64,000 nt of DNA, from contig NZ_SNXS01000003.1 in the NCBI RefSeq assembly GCF_004362525.1, positions 434,001 to 498,000 of the forward strand, in the 5' to 3' direction. How positions within the stretch are numbered: position 1 is the stretch's first letter; each line of letters starts with the position of its first letter. A model generated the notes under the pieces. The model made no database searches. It had not been told where the DNA came from and saw only the letters and a program-made list of their open reading frames with translations. Position numbers and translations under genes: made by a program. This DNA comes from Roseateles toxinivorans (GTDB lineage: Bacteria > Pseudomonadota > Gammaproteobacteria > Burkholderiales > Burkholderiaceae_C). This document shows, piece by piece, positions 1-8,580 of the stretch.

Positions 1-1168
1 CCTGCAAGGTCTTGGCCAAATCGGCGGCGTCCATGTTCCTCACCGGGTAGGTGAAGTAGCCGGCCGTGCCGCGACCACTGGCAGGTTGATCAAGCTCTGT
101 GGCCCAGCGCAGGGCGTGGTTGAGCACCGCCTGGCTGGACGAGAACACGATGACCGAATTCAGCGCTCCAATCGGCAGCAGGATGATGGGCGCTTGAGCG
201 GCAGCGTTGGTGCTCACCGCGTAGCCCTGGGCCTGCAGAATATCGGACAGGCGTTTTGCGAGTTCATCGGCAGACCAGAACATCGGCGCTACGCGAGCGC
301 TGATACGGCCACGCATCTGCGGCTGGTCCAGCACCTGGATGGCCTCCAGCGCGGCGGCGATGTCATCGCTTTGTCCGGCCAGCAGCAGCGCTTGCCGAGT
401 CGGATCTTCCTGTACGTTGATGCGCTGGCCAAACAGCGTTTTCAACCAGTTGCTGACGTTGCTGGGAGATACGCTTTCCATCTCGACCATAAAGAACATC
501 GGGCGCAGCGATGCGGGCACATCGGGCAGGGTGCGGCCGCGCAGCAGCTCGGGTAGATAGCCACTTGCGCCCGTCGCCGGTGTGATGCGTACCAGGCCGC
601 CCTCGAACTCGGTGACAGCCAGGCCATAAGACTTCAGCACTGCCTTCGCCGTTTCGAACAGGGCCTGCGCCGATTGCGGCTTGCCGCTCTTGAGTGAGAC
701 CAATTCCTTGCGTTGCGCGATGCTCGGATCGACCGAGATGTTGCGCTTCAGAATGGTGGTGAAGACGGTGTCTATGAAGACCGGAAGCGGCAGCTGCTCA
801 AGCGAAACGGCGCTTTCCATCACCGGCTGACTCGTGCCTGAAACGGCAGGAGAAGGGCTCGTTGCCGTCCTTTGCGAAGGGGGTAGCGGCGTTTCGAACA
901 AGCGGCCGGGAGTGGTTGGCGCGGCGCTGCGCGCGGGCGCCGAAGACGCCACGTTTGGCGCAGGGGCTGAAGCGGGACCACCCGATGTGGTGGCTGCAGC
1001 AGCAGGATCGGTCGCCATGCCCTCCTTGGGCACCAGCTTGGCTGGCAGGCGGTCCGGCAGTATCGGCGCGGGCATGTTGGCGCAACCGGTCAGACATGCA
1101 ACCGCGAAGGCAATGCTGCGCATGGCAAGGCTGGAGGGGCCGTTGAATTCGGCTTTGGAAGATGTCAT
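1..1168 (-). CDS. gspD: T2SS secretin GspD, lipidated type (3' end cut by window edge)
   Basis: Outer-membrane secretin of the type II secretion system. About 389 codons of the periplasmic N-terminal part are present; the C-terminal pore lies outside. The ATG at 1168 overlaps the stop of the previous gene as ATGA. The first residues include a hydrophobic segment ending in the lipobox LTGC (Cys29 from this start, Cys14 from the in-frame ATG at 1123, which gives a more normal signal peptide). An Ala/Pro/Ser-rich linker follows, then secretin N-domain sequence with short motifs such as NVSNWLKTLFGQ and NSVIVFSS. Lipidated secretins that can dispense with a separate pilotin are known (XpsD, HxcQ). 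It is the last visible gene of the gsp cluster, as in the xps order. Identity is firm; the exact start is not. Confidence 0.88.
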   Translation of the reverse strand, partial: MTSSKAEFNGPSSLAMRSIAFAVACLTGCANMPAPILPDRLPAKLVPKEGMATDPAAAATTSGGPASAPAPNVASSAPARSAAPTTPGRLFETPLPPSQRTATSPSPAVSGTSQPVMESAVSLEQLPLPVFIDTVFTTILKRNISVDPSIAQRKELVSLKSGKPQSAQALFETAKAVLKSYGLAVTEFEGGLVRITPATGASGYLPELLRGRTLPDVPASLRPMFFMVEMESVSPSNVSNWLKTLFGQRINVQEDPTRQALLLAGQSDDIAAALEAIQVLDQPQMRGRISARVAPMFWSADELAKRLSDILQAQGYAVSTNAAAQAPIILLPIGALNSVIVFSSSQAVLNHALRWATELDQPASGRGTAGYFTYPVRNMDAADLAKTLQ

Positions 1169-1626
1169 GGCTCGGTCAGGTAGATCTTGCGGGTGGGGCC
1201 GCGTGGCCCTTGAATCTCTGCGTGGTCAGCCTTGATGGCCTTCACTCGGCTGCCGTCGGGGAGCTTTTCGCCTACGCCAACCTTGAGCGGCATTTGGTCG
1301 GCGGCGGTCATCAATAGATAGCGCTCGTTGCCGCGCACCACCAGGGCTGCGAAGCGCCAGACTATGGCATTGCCGCTGGTCGTGACGGCCGCCGCCGCAT
1401 TGAGAGGCACCGTTCGCGCGAGGCCGAAGGGGTCGCGGGAGGCGACGCGCTTGCTCATGTTTTCGTCATGCACGGCGGCGCTGCCGCGGGCCGGCGGCTC
1501 GAGCCTAGGTTGATTGAGCGGTGTGGCCGCTTGCACGCTCGCGGGTGGTCTTTGGACCCACCATCCGATGGTTCCAGCCAGTGCGCAGGCAATCAGTGCC
1601 ACGGCGGCTCGTATCCAGATGTTCAT
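1165..1626 (-). CDS. T2SS inner-membrane protein GspN/XpsN-like (GspC-type homology region)
   Basis: A 153-residue protein with a short cytoplasmic tip, one membrane anchor (about residues 5-23), a Pro-rich periplasmic linker, and a small beta-rich domain (about 88-150) resembling the HR domain of GspC and the PilP fold. In the family this domain contacts the secretin N0 domain and links the inner-membrane platform to GspD. No PDZ or coiled-coil domain follows, so it is shorter than classical GspC. It sits between gspM and gspD exactly where xpsN sits in Xanthomonas, with 4-bp overlaps on both sides, which supports translational coupling. Naming it N or C is a matter of convention; the role in the secretin-platform contact is inferred from topology and position. 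Confidence 0.7.
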   Translation of the reverse strand: MNIWIRAAVALIACALAGTIGWWVQRPPASVQAATPLNQPRLEPPARGSAAVHDENMSKRVASRDPFGLARTVPLNAAAAVTTSGNAIVWRFAALVVRGNERYLLMTAADQMPLKVGVGEKLPDGSRVKAIKADHAEIQGPRGPTRKIYLTEP

Positions 1627-2288
1627 GGGGCCAACGACCTCGCAGGAGGGGTGGAGTTGTTCGTGGCAAGCGCTGGCTCGACCAGCACCGGCATCGAGAC
1701 GCTCAGCTCAACGCGGCGGCTGCGACGCGACACCGTGATGCTGTCGACATTGGCCAGCTCGCCGCCATGTTCCAGCCCGAAAAGCACGGTCTCAAGCGTA
1801 CTTGGAGCCAGCTCAAAGCTCAGGCTTGCACGGAGACGAAGGGCTCGTTGCTGCATCGACTCGCGCAGTGATGCTGACGGGGGCGCGTCCCCTTGTGTCA
1901 CAGCAGGGGCGGCGGGCGGCTGAGGCGGTAGCAGATTGATGGTGAATCGAGTCAGCCCTGCCGCCCTGAGGGTTGCGGCCAGCCAGTCGCGCAAACGCGC
2001 CTGGGCTTGGGCCTCGCTAGGTGAATGCCATAGCTTGCTCTCCAGATCGGCACGCATTGTCTGCATGATCTGCGTCTGCTGCGCCCAGTCGACCTGGTCG
2101 GCCGACTGGCGCATGAGCTGCGCTCGGGCGCGCACTGACTTGAGCTCTTTGCTCAGTTCCTGGTGTGATTCCCAGGCCCTGAGCGAAAGCTCACCCGCGA
2201 CGGCCAGCAAGCCGACCAGCAACAGCCAAGTCAGTCGGCGATCGATCTTCAGTTTCTGAAAAAGAGGGAACCTCCGTACCAGGGTCAT
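1623..2288 (-). CDS. gspM: T2SS inner-membrane platform protein GspM-like
   Basis: A 221-residue bitopic protein: basic N terminus, one transmembrane helix (about 19-35), a charged helical stretch likely to form a coiled coil (about 36-75), and a periplasmic C-terminal domain interrupted by a Pro/Ala-rich insert (PPQPPAAP). This is the GspM/PilO layout; GspM pairs with GspL to hold the ATPase and pseudopilus assembly platform. The start overlaps the end of gspL by 4 bp and the end overlaps the gspN-like start by 4 bp. Sequence conservation in this family is low, so the call rests mainly on topology, size and position between gspL and the GspC/N-like gene. Confidence 0.75.
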   Translation of the reverse strand: MTLVRRFPLFQKLKIDRRLTWLLLVGLLAVAGELSLRAWESHQELSKELKSVRARAQLMRQSADQVDWAQQTQIMQTMRADLESKLWHSPSEAQAQARLRDWLAATLRAAGLTRFTINLLPPQPPAAPAVTQGDAPPSASLRESMQQRALRLRASLSFELAPSTLETVLFGLEHGGELANVDSITVSRRSRRVELSVSMPVLVEPALATNNSTPPARSLAP

Positions 2289-3424
2289 TGCCCGCTCCGG
2301 CTCGGTTGTTGCGCTACTCCTGCGAGCGAATCCACGCGCATGGTGAGCGCCAGGGTGTTCGCCGCCGCATCCTGCCCCACCTTCAACTCCGAGAGTCCCG
2401 GAGTGGCTTCTATCCGTCGGGTGATGTCCAGCATTGCGATATCGCCGTCAGGAATCTCCAGTGTGATCTTCAATTGTTGGTTGCGAAACTCCCAGTCCGA
2501 GAACAAGGCTGTAGGCGCTGCCTGAGGTGCTGTGCTCTGAGCGGGGGCTACCACGGCGTTTGCGCCGGGGGTGGGTGTGGGGGCGGGGCCGTTTGCCTGC
2601 GGCAGGCTTCCCGCTACCGACAGCACACCGCTGGCAAGGACGCGATCAAGCAGCTCTAGCTGCGAGAGCTGGGGGGCCAGGGCCTGTATGGCGTCCAGTT
2701 CACGGCGAGCCTTTTCAAAGGCCGCGCGGCTTTCCAACGATGCTTCGCGCTGTTTGCGCAGGTCGGCGAGCGCCTGTCGATCTAGCTCGAGTTGGGTTCG
2801 TGTTTGCAGATGGGCGCCCAGGGCTGCAAATAGAAGTGCGGCCAGCGCCAAGGTGCCAGCCTGCCAGCGCCAACCCTTCCATGGGTCGGACTTGGGCAGG
2901 TTGTCAGCCCGCATCCAGCCATTGACTGTCGTTGCCAGCATCAAAGGCTTTGCCGGGGCAGGGAGGGGATGCTGGTCCGGATCGGCCGCGCAGGCACGCA
3001 CAAATCGCTGCCACTCCTGGGGCGACGGGGGCTGGGCAAACCACTGGCTTGCCTGCAACTCGCCATTCAACCAGCTTTGTGCCTCCGCCCCGGATGCTCT
3101 GCTCAGAAGTCGAAAACCGCTTCCAGGCTGCTCAAGCAGGGGCTCGGGCCAATATGGGCCCGATGCGGGTTCCTGCCCTTCGATGGGGGCTGGCAGCTGC
3201 CATGACCACACGGCAATCTGGCCTGAGGTCTCGCGCCTGCAAACGAAGGCGAACTGGCCAGTCGGGTAGAACTGCAGCATCTGCAAGCGAAGTGCCGCCA
3301 GCAGTTTGCGTTTCGGCAGCTCTGGCATGCTCAACTTGACCAGACTGAGCTGCTCGCGAGCAACCGCCTTTGCCGCGCGGCGCGACTGCAGGGGAGCAAG
3401 AACTCTCGTTAGGGCTTCAATCAA
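2285..3424 (-). CDS. gspL: T2SS platform protein GspL-like
   Basis: A 379-residue protein with a cytoplasmic domain of about 185 residues, one transmembrane helix (about 189-206, rich in Ala/Leu), a charged coiled-coil segment (about 207-245) and a periplasmic ferredoxin-like domain. In T2SS, the cytoplasmic actin-like domain of GspL recruits the ATPase GspE and the periplasmic part pairs with GspM. A Pro/Thr/Ala-rich insert (about 275-300) separates coil and periplasmic domain. The gene overlaps gspK and gspM by 4 bp each. The cytoplasmic domain is divergent at sequence level, so the assignment uses topology and the K-L-M order. gspE, its expected partner, is not in the window. Confidence 0.78.
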   Translation of the reverse strand: MIEALTRVLAPLQSRRAAKAVAREQLSLVKLSMPELPKRKLLAALRLQMLQFYPTGQFAFVCRRETSGQIAVWSWQLPAPIEGQEPASGPYWPEPLLEQPGSGFRLLSRASGAEAQSWLNGELQASQWFAQPPSPQEWQRFVRACAADPDQHPLPAPAKPLMLATTVNGWMRADNLPKSDPWKGWRWQAGTLALAALLFAALGAHLQTRTQLELDRQALADLRKQREASLESRAAFEKARRELDAIQALAPQLSQLELLDRVLASGVLSVAGSLPQANGPAPTPTPGANAVVAPAQSTAPQAAPTALFSDWEFRNQQLKITLEIPDGDIAMLDITRRIEATPGLSELKVGQDAAANTLALTMRVDSLAGVAQQPSRSGQ

Positions 3425-4422
3425 GGCAAATTACCAAAAGGGGAATACAGTGGCGGAGGCTTGGCCGGAGCGTCTTCTGGCAAGAGCTCAACACTGCTGG
3501 GTGCAGGTAGCGCCGCTTCTCGGGCGAACCGATAACTATAGGCGATGTGCCAAGGAGCATGCGCGGTTTCGCCGGATGAGGTGATCGACAATCGCTGGCA
3601 CCAAGCAACGGTGGGCGGGCAGATCGTAAGCAACAGCGTGGGCGACGGAACGGAAATGAACCGGCTCTCGGCAAGGTAGCTGCCGCCAGCAATGATGGGG
3701 AGAGATTCTATCTTCAGCAGCGTCCCGGGCAGTCGCTGGGCGACCAGATCCTTGGCGGCCTGCAGGTCGAGTTGAGCGATGGCCGACAGCACCGGGGCCT
3801 GCACCGTATACCGATTCACCACCCGGCTGGGGCCCACATAGGCATACTCAAGCAGCGCGCTTCGCTGGGTCGAACTGAGTTCGTTCCAGGCTGGAAGCCG
3901 GGCCAGCTCCATGGGCGAAAGCAGCTTGGCGTTGCGTGGTTCGGGCAGTTTGGCGCTCAGATACTCCGGCGCTTCGGCGCCGTTGAGATGCTGCAAATGA
4001 TCTGCGTCGACATAGTCTGCCAATTGGTCCGTTAGGCGGTCCGTCAAGCTGGCATCTGAGACGCCGGAAGCCAACAGCAGACGGGCAAAATCATCGCGCG
4101 AGCTGTTTCTCAAATTGAAGAGTGCCCCAGCATCGTGGTAGCGGACGAACACGCCGTCGGCGGTTCGATAGAAGCGCCCATCCAGCCGGATGTTGCCCAA
4201 TGTGTCGCCGCGGCGGTACATGCTGCTGCTGATATAGATGGCATGCGCGACCGCGCGGTCGGTGGCGGTGCTGGCACGTTGCTCCTCGAGCGAGAGCGAC
4301 ACCAGTGAGCGCATTTCATCGCTGCGCTGCGAAATCAGTGCGACGCCGACCGCCACCAGAGCCAGCAAGACGACGGTGACGGGTAGCACAAAGCCACGTT
4401 GAGGCAGGCGAGGGCGGGGCAT
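3421..4422 (-). CDS. gspK: T2SS minor pseudopilin GspK
   Basis: A 333-residue minor pseudopilin, much larger than the other pseudopilins as expected for GspK, the tip protein of the pseudopilus complex with GspI and GspJ. I place the start at the ATG at 4422, 4 bp after the gspJ stop, giving MPRPRLPQRGFVLPV: a short basic leader, the prepilin peptidase site G/F, and a hydrophobic helix. Position +5 of the mature protein is not Glu, which is normal for GspK. The body has the helical insertion segment with YVDADHLQHLNGAE, typical of the region where GspK binds calcium. A longer reading up to 4521 would add a Pro-rich extension overlapping gspJ and is unlikely. Confidence 0.88.
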   Translation of the reverse strand: MPRPRLPQRGFVLPVTVVLLALVAVGVALISQRSDEMRSLVSLSLEEQRASTATDRAVAHAIYISSSMYRRGDTLGNIRLDGRFYRTADGVFVRYHDAGALFNLRNSSRDDFARLLLASGVSDASLTDRLTDQLADYVDADHLQHLNGAEAPEYLSAKLPEPRNAKLLSPMELARLPAWNELSSTQRSALLEYAYVGPSRVVNRYTVQAPVLSAIAQLDLQAAKDLVAQRLPGTLLKIESLPIIAGGSYLAESRFISVPSPTLLLTICPPTVAWCQRLSITSSGETAHAPWHIAYSYRFAREAALPAPSSVELLPEDAPAKPPPLYSPFGNLP

Positions 4423-4426
4423 AGGC

Positions 4427-5074
4427 TCAATTGCCTCCCAAGCTGATGATTGGGGGGGTGGGCTCGGGCATGTTCCAGGTGGAGGGTCTGGGGGCGGCCA
4501 GCAAGGTTTGCTGACGTTCATCCCCTTCGAACTGGATGCTCAATTGCACCAGCGCAGGCAGTTGCAATGCACCTGTGATGTTCGCCATGGGATCTTGCCG
4601 CAAGGGCGGCGGCCAAGTCTCATAACGATTGCCCGCATGGTCGTAGTAGGCCAGGCTGGCTCGCAAAAAGAGCCAGGGGTAGACAGTCGCGGCTTCGGCG
4701 GCGGGCCGTATGCTCAACTGCTTGAGCGCTCCTTTGGCCAGGATGCGCAGCTCCGTCGGCGTGGGGGCCGCCCCAACCCGTGGCGTCAGCGATGCGCTGG
4801 ACTCGGTGTCGAAGCCGTTGGCGTCGCCCCTGAATTTCAAACCGCCATTGAACGGCGGGTTGAGGCCCTCCGCCACCATGCGGCGGAAGACCTGACTGAG
4901 TTGCTGCTGGCGTTGCAATCGCTTTGCCGCGACATCCAGTTGGGACTGTGCGCGCATGGCCTGATACCAGCCGCTCATCAGCACCGAGAACAGCAGCGCA
5001 AAAATGGTGACGGTAACCAGGACCTCCAGCAACGAGAATCCACGGTTGCGCCTGAAGCGGGGGTCATCGCGCAT
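4427..5074 (-). CDS. gspJ: T2SS minor pseudopilin GspJ
   Basis: A 215-residue minor pseudopilin of the tip complex. The N terminus MRDDPRFRRNRGFSLLEV shows a basic leader, cleavage site G/F, Glu at mature position 5 and a hydrophobic helix (LVTVTIFALLFSVLMS). A further ATG at 5107 is in frame but would overlap gspI by 26 bp; the ATG at 5074 leaves a 7-bp gap and gives a leader of normal length. The rest is a beta-rich globular domain with segments such as LRILAKGALKQL. It lies between gspI and gspK, the conserved order. Export and processing would use the Sec/SRP route and the prepilin peptidase, which is not encoded in this window. Confidence 0.88.
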   Translation of the reverse strand: MRDDPRFRRNRGFSLLEVLVTVTIFALLFSVLMSGWYQAMRAQSQLDVAAKRLQRQQQLSQVFRRMVAEGLNPPFNGGLKFRGDANGFDTESSASLTPRVGAAPTPTELRILAKGALKQLSIRPAAEAATVYPWLFLRASLAYYDHAGNRYETWPPPLRQDPMANITGALQLPALVQLSIQFEGDERQQTLLAAPRPSTWNMPEPTPPIISLGGN

Positions 5075-5081
5075 GTCAGGG

Positions 5082-5531
5082 TTAGAGCCCAAAGCCCATC
5101 GGACCACCGGATCCGCGCGGCCTGACTTGAAGGAAGCCCGCAGCTTCGCGCTCGCTGGTCAGCACGACCTTGTTCGTGTCGTTTTCGGTCACGATGTAAC
5201 TGAGCTTGTAGAGCCCGACCTGGTAGGGGCTCAGGCCTTGCGGATGGCGAACATGATCGACCGGGCCGAGAATGGCGGTGGCCTTCCAGGCAAAGCGATG
5301 GGTCGGCGTGTCCAGGCGACCTTCGCTCGTGGCCGCAGGGTTGATGCTCGCAGCGTGCTCGGAGACATTGCGCTCCAGCTCGGCTTCTTGTTGCAGGACT
5401 TGCGCACGTGTGGCAATTTGCAGGGTCTGGCCCGCCCATACGAACAGCGCGGCACCAAAGCTGGACAGAATGACCAGGGCGACTATGACCTCCAGCAGCG
5501 AAATGCCGCGTTGATGAGCCCGGAGTGGCAT
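5082..5531 (-). CDS. gspI: T2SS minor pseudopilin GspI
   Basis: A 149-residue pseudopilin beginning MPLRAHQRGISLLEV: basic leader, prepilin peptidase site G/I, Glu at mature position 5, then the hydrophobic assembly helix VIVALVILSSFGAALFVW. GspI nucleates the GspI-J-K tip complex of the pseudopilus. The start at 5531 forms a TGATG stop-start junction with gspH, strongly favouring it over the longer open frame to 5693, which has no signal features. The C-terminal part is a small beta domain (TEN...VVLTSEREA). Downstream gspJ begins 7 bp after its stop. Confidence 0.88.
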   Translation of the reverse strand: MPLRAHQRGISLLEVIVALVILSSFGAALFVWAGQTLQIATRAQVLQQEAELERNVSEHAASINPAATSEGRLDTPTHRFAWKATAILGPVDHVRHPQGLSPYQVGLYKLSYIVTENDTNKVVLTSEREAAGFLQVRPRGSGGPMGFGL

Positions 5532-6001
5532 CAAAGATTGCCCTGCAAGGATGTAATGGTGAGTTCGCAGCTGATCCGTGCGAACTGAAGGCGCCAGCGC
5601 TGCCCGGCGATCGGCTCGGTCAGCACCAGGGAGCCTTCCTCGCAACTCCCCGAGCGGCCGAAGACAGGCGCTTTCTCGATCTCCAGCGACCACCTCGGAG
5701 GCAGATCCAGCGGTAGCTTGGCGTCCGCCAGCGCTGTTCGTGCCGTGGCGGTATCCAGCTTCAGCTCCGTGCCCAGAATGGCCAAGCGCACAGGAAGCAT
5801 TCTTGCGCTGGACACGATCTGGGCCAGGTCGGCGTCGGAGAAGGCGCTGTCAAGCCGGTTCGACAGCTGCGGCACGGCTACGGCGGCGACAAAGCCGAGA
5901 ATGCTGAGCGCAATCAAGGCCTCCATCAAGGTGAAGCCGCCCTGAGCCCGAAGCATGCCGAGCTTGGCTGGACTCAGCATGCGCTGCCTGTGCGCACGCA
6001 T
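5531..6001 (-). CDS. gspH: T2SS minor pseudopilin GspH
   Basis: A 156-residue pseudopilin. The hydrophobic assembly helix follows a GGFTLMEALIALS motif with cleavage after Gly and Glu at mature position 5. Three in-frame ATGs are possible (6001, 5980, 5956); I chose 6001, 8 bp after the gspG stop, but 5956 would give the shortest normal leader (MLRAQGG). The C-terminal domain has two cysteines (GSCEEGSL and ARISCELT) that could form a disulfide in the periplasm. GspH sits at the base of the tip complex in T2SS pseudopili. Order G-H-I-J-K is intact. Confidence 0.85.
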   Translation of the reverse strand: MRAHRQRMLSPAKLGMLRAQGGFTLMEALIALSILGFVAAVAVPQLSNRLDSAFSDADLAQIVSSARMLPVRLAILGTELKLDTATARTALADAKLPLDLPPRWSLEIEKAPVFGRSGSCEEGSLVLTEPIAGQRWRLQFARISCELTITSLQGNL

Positions 6002-6008
6002 GGCGTCC

Positions 6009-6470
6009 TCAACGAGGAGGCTGATCGGCGGCGGCTCCGCGCCCGATATCGGCGTCATTGCCCTCGCCGCCAGCCCTGCCATCGGCACCGAAGCTGTAGA
6101 TGCCAAAGGGGCGACCATCGTCGCCAGGGATCTGGTATTGATAGGGGTTGCCCCAGGGGTCCAGCGGCACGGCTTCGTCGAGATAGGGGCCCTTCCATCT
6201 TCCTCGCAACGTAGGCTCGGACGGCGGCGTAACGAGCAAGACCAGACCCTGTTCCGGTGTCGGGTAGCTGCCGATGTCGAGGCGCATGGATTCAATGGCG
6301 CCGCGCAGCAGCTTGATTTGAACCCCTGCGGTCTGAACTTTTGACGAGTCGACCTTGGCAAACAGGCGCGGGCCAACCAACCCCGCAACCAGGCCGATGA
6401 TGACCAGCACCACCAGCATTTCCAGCAGTGTGAAGCCCGAATGGGGGTGCCGCGATCTCATTTTGAACAT
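6009..6470 (-). CDS. gspG: T2SS major pseudopilin GspG
   Basis: A 153-residue major pseudopilin that polymerises into the pseudopilus. The leader MFKMRSRHPHSG is followed by FTLLEMLVVLVIIGLVAGLV, with Glu at mature position 5. Family signatures are clear: IGSYPTPEQGL, the DPWGNPYQY segment and GIYSFGADG followed by an acidic loop (GGEGNDADIG) that binds calcium in characterised GspG proteins. A short Ala/Pro-rich tail ends the protein. It is 3 bp downstream of gspF and 8 bp upstream of gspH. Confidence 0.95.
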   Translation of the reverse strand: MFKMRSRHPHSGFTLLEMLVVLVIIGLVAGLVGPRLFAKVDSSKVQTAGVQIKLLRGAIESMRLDIGSYPTPEQGLVLLVTPPSEPTLRGRWKGPYLDEAVPLDPWGNPYQYQIPGDDGRPFGIYSFGADGRAGGEGNDADIGRGAAADQPPR

Positions 6471-6472
6471 GC

Positions 6473-7696
6473 TCAGAACTTGACTTCAGATAGCGAGGTA
6501 AGGGCCAGCACGACGCCGACGATGACGAGCGCGATGATACCGCCAAGCACGATGATGGCCGCCGGCTCAATGAGGGCAACCAGCCGTCGTCGCTGGCGCC
6601 GGTTTTGCTCGAGCGCGTAGGAGGCTACATGGCTCATCATCTGACCCAGCTGCCCGGTGCGCTCGCCGACTCTGACCATGCTGAGGGCACTGGCGGGAAG
6701 GAGCCCCTGTTCGTTGAGCGAGTGGGAGAGCGACTCGCCGCGCCCGATGTCGCCCATCGTCGTGCGCAGCCGCGTGGCCACTTCCGGCAGCGAGACGGCG
6801 CCGGCGGTCAGATCGAGCGCCGTGAGGATGGGCACCCGGCTTTGCAACATCAGGGCCAGCATGCCCGTCCAGCGGGAAAGCTCCTGTTGTTGCAGCCAGG
6901 CCCCCAGCACCGGCAGCCTCGCCATGGCGCTGCGGATTCGTGCCGGGCCCAGCGCCTTCCTGACAAAGAGACCACCTATCAGCAGACCAACGGCCATGAA
7001 CATCAGCAGAACACCATGCCTGTTGACGAACTCGCCGGTGCTCAAGACAGCGCTGGACAGCCACGGCAGCTCAACCTTCTTGCCGGCCAGCAGGGTGGAA
7101 AACCGGGGCACGACAAACGAGAAGACGAACAACACGGCCGAAGCACCTGCGGTGACCAGTATCACCGGATAGATCAGGGCCTCGGAGGTCTCGGAGCGGA
7201 TCTGCTCATCGAACTCCAGCTGGTCCGCCGCTCGTCCCAATGCAGCCGCGAGGTCTCCAGTTGACTCTCCAGCAGTTACCAGTGCAATGACATAGGAGGG
7301 CAGGGGCAGCGCCTGATCGTTCGCGTTTGCCTGCAGCGCAAGCGAGAAGCGTTCACCCGACAGCACGGCGGTCAGCACCGCCGACAGGGAGGCCTCCAGC
7401 GGAATGCCCCTCCGACCATCGAGCAGCGTGCGCAATGATTCTTCCAAGGTCACACCGGCCTGCAGCAGCGACGCCAGCTCGCGGATGAGCAGCACGGTGG
7501 CGATCCGCGGCGATCCACCCTTGGGCCGTCGCAGCATGGACTTGGTGCGGGACGTCGGGGCCGCTGCCGCGCGCAAGGCCACGGCAGTCAGGCCTTTTGC
7601 ACTGAGTTGCTGGACCGCCTCGGACTCGGTTGCGGCCTCGATATGGCCGTTCAACTGCCGGCCGCTGATGTCCAGTACGGTGTAGTCAAAGTGCAT
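6473..7696 (-). CDS. gspF: T2SS inner-membrane platform protein GspF
   Basis: A 407-residue polytopic platform protein with the two repeated cytoplasmic GspF/PilC domains, each followed by membrane segments (first around 165-190, the last at the C terminus, IIVLGGIIALVIVGVVLALT). Typical motifs are ELASLLQAGVTLEESL and the second-domain GMLALMLQSRVPILTALDL. The start MHFDYTVLDISGRQ at 7696 matches the family; the open frame continues to 7738 without support. GspF couples the ATPase GspE to pseudopilus assembly. It is the first gsp gene here, 28 bp downstream of the polysaccharide methyltransferase gene and on the same strand, and no gspE precedes it. Confidence 0.93.
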   Translation of the reverse strand: MHFDYTVLDISGRQLNGHIEAATESEAVQQLSAKGLTAVALRAAAAPTSRTKSMLRRPKGGSPRIATVLLIRELASLLQAGVTLEESLRTLLDGRRGIPLEASLSAVLTAVLSGERFSLALQANANDQALPLPSYVIALVTAGESTGDLAAALGRAADQLEFDEQIRSETSEALIYPVILVTAGASAVLFVFSFVVPRFSTLLAGKKVELPWLSSAVLSTGEFVNRHGVLLMFMAVGLLIGGLFVRKALGPARIRSAMARLPVLGAWLQQQELSRWTGMLALMLQSRVPILTALDLTAGAVSLPEVATRLRTTMGDIGRGESLSHSLNEQGLLPASALSMVRVGERTGQLGQMMSHVASYALEQNRRQRRRLVALIEPAAIIVLGGIIALVIVGVVLALTSLSEVKF

Positions 7697-7724
7697 TTTG
7701 GATGGGTCGCGGCTGGTGAAGCAC

Positions 7725-8537
7725 TCACGCCCCGCCAACCGGCGCTGAACTGCCGCTCGGGGGCGCTGTCAGCGCCTTGGTCAGACGATCGCGACGCACA
7801 AAATGGCAATCGAAGTCGATCATCTCAGGGAAGTGCTCGTAGTCATGAGCCGGTATCGAAGACAGCACATAGCCGGCGGTATCCAGAAAGCGAAGAACTT
7901 CCATATAGCCGGGCTGATTCTCGTAGAGCGGGATCACATTCAGCTCAGACTGAAGCGCGCAGATCCTTGACATCGCAAGCTGAGTTCCTTTGAGCACCTC
8001 AAGCTCATAGCCTTGCACATCCAGTTTCAGATAGATGTTTCGACATTCGCGGGTGCGCGGATTGTCATTCAAGCAAGTGTCGAGCGTAGCGATCTCCACT
8101 TCGACGCGCTGTTCAACCTGGTTGAACTGCTTCATCGAGCTTTGGCTGTCTCGCTTGGGTTGCAGCAGGGAGCTCATGGGCGAGGTGTTCATGACATTGA
8201 ACTGTGCCTGTCCCGGGTTGGCCCCAAGAGCCTTGTTGACGACGATCCAGTTGGGGTCGGACGCGGTTCGCCGCTGCAGTTCGGCAGCCAGCCAGGGTAT
8301 CGGTTCAAACGTGATCATCAGCCCCTTGTAGCCGACGCGCTTGCGAATGAACTCGGCAAACTGCCCCGAATTGCCTCCAACGTCGATGACCAGGTCGACT
8401 TCCTGCCAACGGAACAGGCGGCGCAGATACCATGCTTGCTGGTAGCGCGCCAGCTGGTACCAACGTACGACACGATAGTCCAGCGCGCGGCGCAACCGGC
8501 GCCGCAAGCCGGCAATTAGGCGATTCATGGTGATCAT
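7725..8537 (-). CDS. FkbM-family SAM-dependent methyltransferase
   Basis: A 270-residue methyltransferase of the FkbM family. The SAM-binding motif I is visible as LVIDVGGNSGQFAEFIRK (about residues 48-65), followed by ITFEPIP (motif II acidic residue) and the family segment IYLKLDVQGYELEVLKG. Such enzymes O-methylate sugars in surface polysaccharides, so a role in decorating the repeat unit made by this locus is likely but inferred. Two ATGs, 8537 and 8528, are equally possible starts; neither has a clear Shine-Dalgarno sequence. The open frame extends to 8657 inside the previous glycosyltransferase gene, which I consider spurious. It is the last gene of the polysaccharide cluster before gspF. 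Confidence 0.85.
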   Translation of the reverse strand: MITMNRLIAGLRRRLRRALDYRVVRWYQLARYQQAWYLRRLFRWQEVDLVIDVGGNSGQFAEFIRKRVGYKGLMITFEPIPWLAAELQRRTASDPNWIVVNKALGANPGQAQFNVMNTSPMSSLLQPKRDSQSSMKQFNQVEQRVEVEIATLDTCLNDNPRTRECRNIYLKLDVQGYELEVLKGTQLAMSRICALQSELNVIPLYENQPGYMEVLRFLDTAGYVLSSIPAHDYEHFPEMIDFDCHFVRRDRLTKALTAPPSGSSAPVGGA

Positions 8538-8580
8538 GGGGCGTATTTTCGCGTGTTGCTCTGTGGGGCGCTGATCAGTA

